Source: Candidatus Nitrosopumilus sp.
GTDB taxonomy: Archaea; Thermoproteota; Nitrososphaeria; Nitrososphaerales; Nitrosopumilaceae
Length of the DNA: 7,963 bases
Direction of reading: 5' to 3'
Assembly (NCBI GenBank): GCA_022758935.1
Contig: JAEMQG010000156.1
Location: 1-7,963 of the forward strand
Position numbers and translations under genes: made by a program. Below the pieces are notes generated by a model, which saw only the letters and a program-made list of their open reading frames with translations, had not been told where the DNA came from and searched no databases. Of this stretch, positions 1 through 5,921 are shown one piece after another. The stretch's first letter is position 1. Every line of letters begins with the position of its first letter.

Positions 1-11
1 ATTAATCTAGT

Positions 12-19
12 AAAAAAAA
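12..19 (-). terminator. Oligo-T transcription end after the CxxC protein gene
   Basis: Eight consecutive A on the plus strand give a T8 tract on the minus strand, about 28 nt past the stop codon of the gene ending at 48. Archaeal RNA polymerase commonly stops at U-tracts without a hairpin, and this is the longest T tract in the minus-strand flank of this gene. No stem precedes it. Transcript ends were not measured. Confidence 0.45.
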
Positions 20-47
20 CTAAATAATCCAAAATATTTTTTACAAT

Positions 48-440
48 TCACTTTGTACATTCTATGCATTCAGTTGTCTTGTGTTCTTGATCGTCGTTTA
101 CGACTGTGATGTTAGTTGTTGTCGCAGAATTTGTCTTTATTTCTGTTTTTTGAAATGCATCTACTTTTATATCAATGCACTTTTTGATAATTTTTCCTTT
201 ATCCGAATCTACTGAGTAGGATTTACTGACAACAACTCTAAACTCATAGCTAACTGTGGTTACATCTCCCTCATACGGATTATTGTTGTAACTGGTACGC
301 AGTGTTCCAAATTCATTGGTGTCACCCTGGAAATCTACTGTACCTTGCTTATGATCTACTATATAGTAAACTCGAATCCCGATGTTTTGTCCTGTTTCTT
401 TAATAAAAAATACAGTATCCCAACTTTTAATCTCTGACAT
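48..440 (-). CDS. Hypothetical 130-residue protein with C-terminal CxxC
   Basis: I do not recognise this family. It is an uninterrupted 130-codon frame with ATG start and TGA stop, an archaeal TATA-like box at the right distance upstream, and a T8 tract downstream, so it looks like a real monocistronic gene. There is no signal peptide or membrane segment, so it is probably cytosolic. The composition is rich in V, T, S, Y and charged residues with alternating hydrophobic patterning (for example residues 60-75 and 88-96), which suggests a beta-rich fold. Cysteines are C88, C125 and C128; the last two form a CIEC pair three residues from the C-terminus, near H120. The tail could bind a metal or form a redox disulfide, but with one pair that is only a possibility. 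The neighbouring epimerase lies 326 nt upstream on the same strand, so a shared operon is unlikely. Confidence 0.7.
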   Translation of the reverse strand: MSEIKSWDTVFFIKETGQNIGIRVYYIVDHKQGTVDFQGDTNEFGTLRTSYNNNPYEGDVTTVSYEFRVVVSKSYSVDSDKGKIIKKCIDIKVDAFQKTEIKTNSATTTNITVVNDDQEHKTTECIECTK

Positions 441-469
441 GTAAAACTTGTTATACTATAATTTGATAA

Positions 470-478
470 TATTTTAAA
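470..478 (-). promoter_or_regulatory. TATA-like box for the CxxC protein gene
   Basis: Read on the minus strand this is TTTAAAATA, 30-38 nt upstream of the ATG at 440. This resembles the archaeal box A consensus and would place transcription start a few nucleotides before the ATG, giving a very short leader. No Shine-Dalgarno sequence precedes the ATG, which fits near-leaderless initiation. Confidence 0.45.
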
Positions 479-505
479 GTTTTGTGTCATCTTCTGCATT
501 TAGTG

Positions 506-523
506 TTTGTAACTAATTACAAA
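506..523. repeat. Inverted repeat TTTGTAA-N4-TTACAAA
   Basis: Perfect 7-bp arms (506-512 and 517-523) around the spacer ctaa. It sits 28-45 bp upstream of the TATA-like box of the minus-strand gene starting at 440, a possible place for a regulator site. The arm word TTTGTAA/TTACAAA recurs in the dyad at 656-677. Confidence 0.35.
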
Positions 524-634
524 GAGAAAAAACCTGAAACAAAACTACCAAAATCAAAATTGTCACCAAATATAATTTTCAAAGAATTTTGCAATTGGAT
601 TTAACCAATAAAAGGCCTGGATTTTGTCCCCCGA

Positions 635-651
635 ATCAAGATATTCTTGAT
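635..651. repeat. Inverted repeat ATCAAGA-N3-TCTTGAT
   Basis: Perfect 7-bp arms around a 3-nt spacer (tat). On the plus strand it is followed by a short T tract at 653-657, giving a terminator-like appearance, although no plus-strand gene lies upstream. It ends only 4 bp before the larger dyad at 656-677. Confidence 0.3.
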
Positions 652-655
652 ATTT

Positions 656-677
656 TTACAAATTACATCATTTGTAA
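656..677. repeat. Inverted repeat TTACAAAT-N6-ATTTGTAA
   Basis: Perfect 8-bp arms (656-663 and 670-677) around a 6-nt spacer, the longest perfect dyad in this spacer. It shares the TTTGTAA word with the dyad at 506-523 but in the opposite arm order. It could be a protein-binding operator or an RNA hairpin in the epimerase 3' UTR. Confidence 0.4.
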
Positions 678-741
678 TATTTTCGTAGAGAAGTAAAGTT
701 TGCTTTAATTTCAATTTTCTTGACCAACTTTAATGCTGATT

Positions 742-760
742 CTTTGACTATGGATCAAAG
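742..760 (-). terminator. Possible hairpin just past the epimerase stop
   Basis: CTTTGA (742-747) and TCAAAG (755-760) form 6-bp perfect arms around a 7-nt loop, starting 7 nt beyond the epimerase stop codon on the minus strand. A stem here could mark or protect the 3' end of the epimerase mRNA. No T tract follows, so termination itself is doubtful. Confidence 0.25.
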
Positions 761-768
761 TATACTTT
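757..768. repeat. 12-bp palindrome AAAGTATACTTT over the epimerase stop
   Basis: A perfect 12-bp palindrome whose right end includes two bases of the epimerase stop codon (767-769). Its left half, AAAG, is also part of the right arm of the hairpin at 742-760, so the two structures exclude each other in RNA. It could be chance in AT-rich DNA or a protein-binding site. Confidence 0.25.
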
Positions 769-1858
769 AGATATTTTGATTAAGATGAGTGATGATTTGG
801 ATAATTTTTTTTGCCGAATTTCCATCTCCAAAAGGATTTTTCCACACCCTCTTCTTTTGCATCATCTTATTGGTACATCTAAGAATTGATTTGGAACTGA
901 CTCCAGAAACAATGTTTGCACCCACCTGTACTGTTTCAGGTCTTTCAGTGCTATTACGTAGTGTCACACACGGGACCATTAGTATACATGCCTCCTCTTG
1001 CACACCACCTGAATCTGTTAAAATCAATCTTGCATTAAGTTCCATGTGTAAAAATGCAAAATAATTCATTGGCTCAATTATTTTTATAGTTCCAAAAGAA
1101 ATCCCAAACTTTTTCGCCATTTTTTCTGATCTTGGGTGTATAGGGTATACAATGGGTAACCCAAACTTTTCGCTTACTAACTTTAACCCCTCAATAATTT
1201 CTCTAAATCTTTCTGGATTATCCACATTTTCTTGTCTGTGAAGTGATGCCAAAAAAAAACTATTGCGTTTAAGTTCCGGTAACTCAACTACAAATTTTAC
1301 ATACCTTTGGTTTTGAAATACAGAGTCTACAATGGTATTTCCAGTTACAAAGATTTTTTTGTTTTTAATTCCCTCTCTGAGTAGTATTTTTTTCGAATTT
1401 TTAGTTGGAGCAAACAAATAATCAGAACAATGGTCTGTCAATATTCTATTCCATTCTTCTGGCATTGCCTCATCATAACTTCGAAGACCTGCTTCAATGT
1501 GTCCTATTGGAATGTTCATCTTTCTTGCAGCCAACGCAATTCCAAGAACTGTATTTGTATCTCCCTGAACCAAAACAACGCTTGGCCTTTCTTTTTGAAA
1601 TATTTTCTCAGAGCCTGAAATTATTAGTGCGGTTTGCTCTCCTGGAGATTTTGATCCAACCTCTAGTCTATACTTGGGCTTTGGCAATTTTAGCTGTTCA
1701 AAGAAAACCTCATCAAGATTATACGAATAGTGCTGACCTGAATGTATTATGTAATATTCATAATTTTTTCTTTGAATTTCTCTTATAATTGGAGCCATTT
1801 TTATTATCTCAGGTCGAGTTCCAACAGCTATTGCAATTTTTTGTTTCAAAGATCTCAT
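767..1858 (-). CDS. wecB: UDP-N-acetylglucosamine 2-epimerase (non-hydrolysing)
   Basis: This cytosolic enzyme interconverts UDP-GlcNAc and UDP-ManNAc, the entry to ManNAc/ManNAcA-containing surface glycans. The 363-residue product has the family's full length and its motif series in order: GTRPE (13-17) with K20, GDTNT (99-103), HIEAGLR (120-126), PEEWNR (133-138), HRQENV (207-212), HPR (241-243), DSGGVQEEA (282-290), STERPE (303-308) and GDGNSAKKI (344-352). The acidic and histidine residues expected at the active site are present, so it should be active. I chose the ATG at 1858 because it places GTRPE at the usual distance from the N-terminus; an in-frame TTG at 1900 would add 14 residues but lies over probable promoter sequence. 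PEEWNR in place of the bacterial PEEINR is, as I recall, typical of archaeal members. No UDP-ManNAc dehydrogenase gene is visible nearby. It is separated from the MBOAT operon by 309 nt and probably has its own promoter. Confidence 0.93.
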   Translation of the reverse strand: MRSLKQKIAIAVGTRPEIIKMAPIIREIQRKNYEYYIIHSGQHYSYNLDEVFFEQLKLPKPKYRLEVGSKSPGEQTALIISGSEKIFQKERPSVVLVQGDTNTVLGIALAARKMNIPIGHIEAGLRSYDEAMPEEWNRILTDHCSDYLFAPTKNSKKILLREGIKNKKIFVTGNTIVDSVFQNQRYVKFVVELPELKRNSFFLASLHRQENVDNPERFREIIEGLKLVSEKFGLPIVYPIHPRSEKMAKKFGISFGTIKIIEPMNYFAFLHMELNARLILTDSGGVQEEACILMVPCVTLRNSTERPETVQVGANIVSGVSSKSILRCTNKMMQKKRVWKNPFGDGNSAKKIIQIITHLNQNI

Positions 1859-1877
1859 TTTTTTCAAGTCTTGGGTA

Positions 1878-1910
1878 AAAATATACTTTGACGATTTCAA
1901 AAATTAAATA
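1878..1910 (-). promoter_or_regulatory. Candidate promoter of the epimerase gene
   Basis: Read on the minus strand this region contains TATTTAATTT (1910-1901) and TATATTTT (1885-1878), at 43-52 and 20-27 nt before the ATG at 1858. The first would give a leader of about 20 nt, the second a leaderless start. Either could act as box A; they cannot be told apart by eye. Their position argues against the TTG start at 1900. Confidence 0.35.
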
Positions 1911-1978
1911 CTATTCTCACAAAAACAAACCATAAACATGATTTATCATAATAAACGAAGATTCCAAAATCTATCAAA

Positions 1979-2103
1979 CTACTCCAAGTCTTCCTCTGAC
2001 ATGTCTATTTTTCTTGCAAGAAGACAAAATCTATCCCTATTTTACCCAAAAAATCTGAGATTATCGGAAAATTTTCATAATGACTCCAAAAAATATTTGC
2101 CAT
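1979..2103 (-). pseudogene. Possible small ORF with a one-base frameshift
   Basis: On the minus strand an ATG at 2103 opens a frame of 32 codons (start MANIFWSHYENF, stop at 2005-2007). In another frame, codons running to a stop at 1979-1981 end in LARKIDMSEEDLE, which has protein-like composition. Adding one base to the G3 run near 2036-2038 would join the two into a 41-residue reading frame, and the 125-nt span is one base short of a multiple of three. This may be a small gene broken by a single deletion, a sequencing error in homopolymers, or chance. I recognise no family. It lies 64 nt downstream of the MBOAT stop on the same strand, in a gap that otherwise shows nothing but T6 tracts (2048-2053 and 2088-2093). 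Confidence 0.25.
2011..2022. repeat. 12-bp palindrome TTCTTGCAAGAA
   Basis: A perfect 12-bp palindrome in the spacer between the MBOAT gene and the epimerase. It falls inside the putative frameshifted small frame, where it would encode LLAR, so coding constraint rather than regulation may explain it. Confidence 0.25.
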
Positions 2104-2167
2104 GATATATGATAAGAGATATCAGTAAATGAAAATCAATGTGGGAAATATCAACATGTCCAATTTA

Positions 2168-3640
2168 TTAAAATTTAAAATAAAGAAATGCTTCAGGATT
2201 TCCTTCATAAGAAAAGAAAACACAGAGCATTATTCCTACAAGGAATACCAGCCAATATCTTAGCTTTACATTTGAAATTCTTTCTCTCAAATGTGGTATC
2301 TTGTATGATATTATATGTAGTATGACAAATCCTACCATTATGACAATGTGAAATCTGTGAGACAAAATAAAATTCAGAGTGGAGCTAGTGTGAAAATCCA
2401 CTAGCACGTATTTCATCATGGAGTATTTCATAAAATCAACGTTTTGTACTCTGAATGGAATCCATGCTAAAAAAACAAAATATTGAGTAATAAGGAGTGA
2501 AACTAGCCATCCTAGTTTTGTTTTAAAAAATTTTGCATTTCCAAGTAATGGAAATTTATCAACAATAAATTTATGACTTGCAAGATACACACCATGTAAA
2601 ATTCCCCATAATACAAAGTTCCATGATGCCCCGTGCCATAACCCTCCCAAAAACATCGTGATAAACAAATTTAGGTATGTTCTAGTCTTTGACTTGTGAC
2701 TTCCTCCTAAGGGAATATACAGATAATCTCGCAACCAAGAAGACAGCGAAATGTGCCATTTTCTCCAAAAATCAGATGGCGAAGTTGCAAAGTATGGTTT
2801 GTTGAAATTTATTGGCATTTTAAAACCCAATATCGCAGCTGCCCCTAGTGCAATGTCTGTATATCCAGAAAAATCACAAAATATCTGAATGCCAAAGGCA
2901 ATGCTGCCTAAAATAATTGTAAATGAGTCTACTCCAATTGGTGCATTAAAGACATCACCTACCATCGGCGAAATATTGTCGGCAATGACCATTTTCTTGA
3001 AAAAACCAATTGCCATGAGCGTTATGCCAATTTTCAGATTTGCATTGGTGATAACAATTCGGCGAAATTGTGTTCCAACTTCCAGCCCATCTATCTTTTC
3101 TCGAAGCTGAGGCAAAAAGTCTTTTGCACGTAAAATTGGCCCTGCAACAAGCTGTGGAAAAAATGCGACAAAAATTGCATAGTCTGTAAATGATTTGACT
3201 GGACTTAGTTGTCCACGGTAAATTCCCACCGTATACGTTATGGAATGAAATGTGTAAAATGAAATTCCAATAGGAAGAGCCAAATTTAACAATGGTATCT
3301 GATGGCCAAGATCAAAATAGTGCCCAAAAAAGTTGAATTGCGTTATTGCAAAATCGGTATACTTGAAAAAACCTAAAAGACCTAGATTTCCTGCAAGACT
3401 GCAAATCAAAAGAATTTTTTTCCTTTGAATATTATCTGCATTCCAGATTGCTTTTCCAAAATAATAATCCCAAATGGTTGTAAAAATTAGTAATGTGATT
3501 AGATAGTTACTGGTATAATAAAAAAAGAAATAACTTGCCAGTAATAGAAATACGTGCTGAAATTTTCTATTTTTAATCAGAACAAATACGCCCAGAATAA
3601 CTATGAAAAAAATTATAAAATCAATCGTGTTAAACAACAT
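2168..3640 (-). CDS. AlgI-type MBOAT O-acyltransferase
   Basis: A polytopic membrane O-acyltransferase of the MBOAT superfamily (AlgI/DltB/PatA branch). These proteins move acyl groups, usually acetyl, from a cytosolic donor across the membrane for transfer to extracellular polymers. The 490-residue product has about ten or more hydrophobic segments and the family landmarks: LPIGISFYTFHSITY (about 122-136), FPQLVAGPI (161-169), CDFSGYTDIA (255-264), SDFWRKWHISL (289-299) and GGLWHGASWNF (332-342), whose H336 corresponds to the catalytic histidine. The C-terminus AFLYFKF matches the usual FIYFQF-like ending. I chose the ATG at 3640 because MLFNTIDF is the typical MBOAT N-terminus; a GTG at 3646 would add two residues and sits closer to a GGAAAGGA ribosome-binding-like site. 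It follows the SGNH gene by 42 nt on the same strand, so the two are very likely one operon. The acceptor polymer cannot be read from the sequence. Confidence 0.92.
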   Translation of the reverse strand: MLFNTIDFIIFFIVILGVFVLIKNRKFQHVFLLLASYFFFYYTSNYLITLLIFTTIWDYYFGKAIWNADNIQRKKILLICSLAGNLGLLGFFKYTDFAITQFNFFGHYFDLGHQIPLLNLALPIGISFYTFHSITYTVGIYRGQLSPVKSFTDYAIFVAFFPQLVAGPILRAKDFLPQLREKIDGLEVGTQFRRIVITNANLKIGITLMAIGFFKKMVIADNISPMVGDVFNAPIGVDSFTIILGSIAFGIQIFCDFSGYTDIALGAAAILGFKMPINFNKPYFATSPSDFWRKWHISLSSWLRDYLYIPLGGSHKSKTRTYLNLFITMFLGGLWHGASWNFVLWGILHGVYLASHKFIVDKFPLLGNAKFFKTKLGWLVSLLITQYFVFLAWIPFRVQNVDFMKYSMMKYVLVDFHTSSTLNFILSHRFHIVIMVGFVILHIISYKIPHLRERISNVKLRYWLVFLVGIMLCVFFSYEGNPEAFLYFKF

Positions 3641-3651
3641 CAGCACTTACG

Positions 3652-3659
3652 TCCTTTCC
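3652..3659 (-). promoter_or_regulatory. Ribosome-binding-like site before the MBOAT gene
   Basis: GGAAAGGA on the minus strand lies 11 nt before the ATG at 3640 and 5 nt before the GTG at 3646. A purine-rich site here fits an internal operon gene that cannot start leaderless. Its spacing suits the GTG better, while the protein family suits the ATG. Confidence 0.35.
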
Positions 3660-3682
3660 AAATGTGCTCTATTCCTTTGTAC

Positions 3683-4720
3683 CTAGCCATCATTAAATGT
3701 CCACCTTGATAATGACTGATCAAGTTCTATTGTATTGGGGGACAGGTAATTAGTAATTATTTTTGCAATATCGTCACTATAGACACGTGTAGTATTTTTT
3801 GCGTTCATCACAACATGTCGACGATCTTCCCAGATATTCATATCCGCGTATCTATCCCACAACGAGTAAATTGGAACATCTGGATATTCTTGAGATATGT
3901 TATTCAAAAATAAATTAAATACATTTGGATCCGGCAAATGCTCCAAACGATGTCTTTCCTGTGGAATGACAAAAATAATAACAGGAATTTTATTCTCGTG
4001 TAACTTACTAATTATTTTCTTAAATGCTATCAAGTTTTCATTTTTCTCCAAAGGCAATATGGATTCAAAATTGGCGTAGTCAATCTGTAACTTCGTGTTA
4101 TTGGCAATTGGGAAATTATATTGTTCTAGGGTAGCATAAATGTCCGGATTTGCATAAAATCTATTATCTCCAGGTAAACCTCCAACCATCGTCAAAAAAT
4201 TGAGCTTTGGTGACTGTAAAAAATTAAAATCAAATGGGGAATTTGCCAGTTGTGGACCTAACCAATTTTGTATTATGTCATGAGGGCTAGGCAGGAGATT
4301 CACTTGACTTTCATCTGATGAAGATGAGTCAGTTGCAAAGTCTCTATCAGATATGCCATACACTACAATTGTAGGTTTAGCAGATATTATCAAATCAATA
4401 GTTTTCATTCGTACTTTTGGAACATCTAGTGCGACTCCCAAGTTATAGACAGTATAATTGAGATTATTTTTTAGAAGATCTTCGTGCATGTATATGGTAT
4501 TTAGAGCCCAGATTTGACTCGAGCCGATAAGAAAGATCTTTTCTTGATTTGCAGGAAATTTCTGTGAAAAGAAAACTCTTTGTTTAACAAGTATGTTGTC
4601 ACTACTCAAAACCCATGTTCCATCTTCAAGTTTGTAATGATAAAGGAAAAGACCCAGGCTTAGAATTGAGAATGATATGATGAATGCTACCAGTACCGCT
4701 AGTGCTACACTTTGGTTCAT
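3683..4720 (-). CDS. Membrane-anchored SGNH-like protein, MBOAT partner (DltD/AlgJ/PatB-like)
   Basis: A 345-residue protein with one N-terminal membrane segment (about 5-27) and a large domain probably outside the cell. The domain looks like an SGNH/GDSL-type esterase or acyltransferase: IGSSQ (65-69) supplies a candidate nucleophile serine in the block I position, YNLGV (92-96) and YGISDRDF (121-128) follow as internal strand-loop blocks, PVIIFVIPQ (246-254) is a late core strand, and DRRH (299-302) matches the Asp-x-x-His of block V. No single motif is decisive, and overall similarity to known families is weak. The strongest support is context: MBOAT acyltransferases of the AlgI/DltB/PatA type are typically paired with such a protein, which finishes acyl transfer to the glycan, and here the MBOAT gene follows directly. 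Translation starts at the ATG at 4720, with TATA-like boxes upstream in the divergent region. Confidence 0.75.
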   Translation of the reverse strand: MNQSVALAVLVAFIISFSILSLGLFLYHYKLEDGTWVLSSDNILVKQRVFFSQKFPANQEKIFLIGSSQIWALNTIYMHEDLLKNNLNYTVYNLGVALDVPKVRMKTIDLIISAKPTIVVYGISDRDFATDSSSSDESQVNLLPSPHDIIQNWLGPQLANSPFDFNFLQSPKLNFLTMVGGLPGDNRFYANPDIYATLEQYNFPIANNTKLQIDYANFESILPLEKNENLIAFKKIISKLHENKIPVIIFVIPQERHRLEHLPDPNVFNLFLNNISQEYPDVPIYSLWDRYADMNIWEDRRHVVMNAKNTTRVYSDDIAKIITNYLSPNTIELDQSLSRWTFNDG

Positions 4721-4776
4721 TTTTTTTGTCTGCTCATCATCATTATGTCTTTTTTGTTGGGATGCGGGTTTTCTCC

Positions 4777-4806
4777 ATTTATACTAATCTTTGAATGTAT
4801 TTTATA
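4777..4806 (-). promoter_or_regulatory. Candidate promoter of the SGNH-MBOAT operon
   Basis: Two TATA-like boxes read on the minus strand: TATAAAT (4783-4777) and TATAAAATA (4806-4798), 57-63 and 78-86 nt before the ATG at 4720. The nearer one would give a leader of about 35 nt. They share the 162-bp divergent region with the glycosyltransferase promoter, so the operon and that gene may be co-regulated. Confidence 0.4.
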
Positions 4807-4852
4807 TCTTCAACGGGCATTTATGTGAATTATCATATACATAATCAAACAA

Positions 4853-4860
4853 TTTACATA
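4853..4860 (+). promoter_or_regulatory. TATA-like box for the glycosyltransferase
   Basis: TTTACATA lies 23-30 nt upstream of the TTG at 4883, the spacing expected for an archaeal TATA box when transcription begins at or next to the start codon. No Shine-Dalgarno sequence is present, consistent with a leaderless transcript. Confidence 0.45.
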
Positions 4861-4882
4861 CTGTATAATCACAAAAATCACA

Positions 4883-5758
4883 TTGAAGATCGCATGTATT
4901 CCCACATTCAATGAAGAATCATCCATAGCAGATATGGTAAAAAAATCCATACCCTATGTAGATAAGGTAATAGTTTGTGATGATGGTTCGACAGATAATA
5001 CCGCAAAGAGAGCAAAGGAATCTGGAGCCATTGTAATTACTCATGAGAAAAATCAGGGATATGGTGCTGCAATCGCCACACTATTTGATTACGCAAGAAA
5101 ACAAAATGCTCAAATCATGATTACTATCGACGGAGATGGCCAACACAACCCGGATCAAATTCCTTTACTACTCAATGCAATCACAACTCACAATGTGGAT
5201 GTCGTAATTGGCTCTAGATTTTTAGATGATAGTACTAAAGCATCAAGCTACAGAAAGACTGGCATCAAAATAATTACTTCGGCTGCAAACTATGGAACAA
5301 ATTTCAAAGTCTCAGACTCTCAATCAGGATTTAGGGCATATTCCAAAGATGCAATTGATGCGATTCATCCAACCGAGCAAGGCATGTCAGTGTCGACTGA
5401 AATCCTACTAAAAATATCCAACAAGGGACTATCAATAGCTGAAGTCCCAATAACAATATCCTATGATGGCGATACATCAGAGCAACACTCTATACCACAT
5501 GGAGTTTCAGTACTGATGAATACACTAAAGTATGTCTCCATCAAACACCCGTTACAATTTTACGGAATACCTGGACTGGTACTAATAATTTCAGGAATTA
5601 TTTTAGGTGGACTGTTCTTAGATGGATATCTGAATCAACATGTTGTATTTTATGGTTCATTGCTTGGATCAGTTGTAATGTTTTTGCTTGGTGCCATTTT
5701 ATCTGTAACTGCAATTATCTTGTTTTCAATGGCAAATCTGATCCGAGATCGACATTAA
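4883..5758 (+). CDS. Family 2 glycosyltransferase with two C-terminal membrane helices (DPM1-like)
   Basis: A GT-A fold, inverting family 2 glycosyltransferase of the dolichyl-phosphate mannose/glucose synthase type. Such enzymes transfer a sugar from a nucleotide donor to a polyprenyl phosphate on the cytosolic membrane face. The 291 residues show PTFNEE (7-12), DDGSTDNT (33-40), NQGYGAA (58-64), the metal-binding DGDGQ (83-87), GSRF (110-113) and DSQSGFRAY (145-153), a signature of this subgroup. Two hydrophobic helices follow at about 228-247 and 255-283, forming a membrane anchor. The start is a TTG at 4883: it places PTFNEE at the correct distance, there is no upstream in-frame ATG, and a TATA-like box sits 23-30 nt before it. 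The donor sugar and the lipid carrier cannot be deduced. It is divergent from the SGNH-MBOAT operon, suggesting a shared role in surface glycan assembly. Confidence 0.92.
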   Translation: MKIACIPTFNEESSIADMVKKSIPYVDKVIVCDDGSTDNTAKRAKESGAIVITHEKNQGYGAAIATLFDYARKQNAQIMITIDGDGQHNPDQIPLLLNAITTHNVDVVIGSRFLDDSTKASSYRKTGIKIITSAANYGTNFKVSDSQSGFRAYSKDAIDAIHPTEQGMSVSTEILLKISNKGLSIAEVPITISYDGDTSEQHSIPHGVSVLMNTLKYVSIKHPLQFYGIPGLVLIISGIILGGLFLDGYLNQHVVFYGSLLGSVVMFLLGAILSVTAIILFSMANLIRDRH

Positions 5759-5759
5759 A

Positions 5760-5782
5760 AAAATCATCCCAACAATGATTTT
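5760..5782 (+). terminator. Hairpin directly after the glycosyltransferase stop
   Basis: AAAATCAT (5760-5767) and ATGATTTT (5775-5782) are perfect 8-bp arms around a 7-nt loop, beginning 2 nt after the TAA at 5756-5758. The 3' arm ends in four T. This resembles a weak intrinsic terminator or a 3'-end stabilising stem; no longer T tract follows. Confidence 0.4.
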
Positions 5783-5900
5783 AAAGACTGTCAAATTTCT
5801 CGGGATCAATGTTTGTAGTTTTCTAAAGATTTGGGATTTAATTAATAATGAATTTTCAACAATCACTTTTCCCCTTAATGCATATCATAGAATAACTGGT

Positions 5901-5911
5901 AAAAATAAAAA
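5901..5911 (-). terminator. T-rich end after the TGRGTGSR gene
   Basis: On the minus strand this is TTTTTATTTTT, 11 nt past the stop codon of the gene ending at 5922. A double U5 tract with no stem is the kind of signal at which archaeal transcription ends. It also bounds the 3' region of the converging glycosyltransferase gene. Confidence 0.5.
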
Positions 5912-5921
5912 TTTTAGGATT

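Larger units (their letters stand above)
441..766. other. Non-coding spacer, rich in inverted repeats
   Basis: This 326-nt gap between two minus-strand genes has no convincing reading frame on either strand; stops are frequent in all six frames. It holds the promoter of the gene at 48-440 at its left end, the 3' flank of the epimerase at its right end, and between them several short perfect dyads listed separately. A minus-strand T6 tract at 527-532 could end a long epimerase 3' UTR, but it lies more than 230 nt past the stop codon. No tRNA, rRNA or clear C/D-box RNA pattern was seen. Confidence 0.5.

Noticed and set aside
789..1788. Plus-strand reading frames inside the epimerase gene (789-1064, 1405-1788, 1430-1618)
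   Set aside because: They lie opposite strongly conserved coding sequence, have low-complexity composition and no promoter; they are antisense shadows.
1859..1900. Longer epimerase starting at an in-frame TTG (1900)
   Set aside because: It would add 14 residues unlike the family N-terminus and lies between and over TATA-like sequences; the ATG at 1858 fits the family better.
1965..2035. Direct repeat CAAAATCTATC (1965-1975 and 2025-2035)
   Set aside because: Only 11 bp of AT-rich sequence, two copies, no flanking element; not enough to call a mobile-element footprint.
3641..3646. MBOAT start at GTG (3646)
   Set aside because: MLFNTIDF from the ATG at 3640 is the typical family N-terminus. 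The GTG is not excluded, as the ribosome-binding-like site is better spaced for it.
2889..4079. Plus-strand reading frames opposite the MBOAT and SGNH genes (2889-3110, 3897-4079)
   Set aside because: Antisense shadows of well-supported genes with no family signal.
4720..4743. Tiny upstream frame (MMMSRQKK) ending at ATGA with the SGNH start
   Set aside because: Eight codons with no supporting site; three consecutive ATG codons in AT-rich DNA are easily chance.
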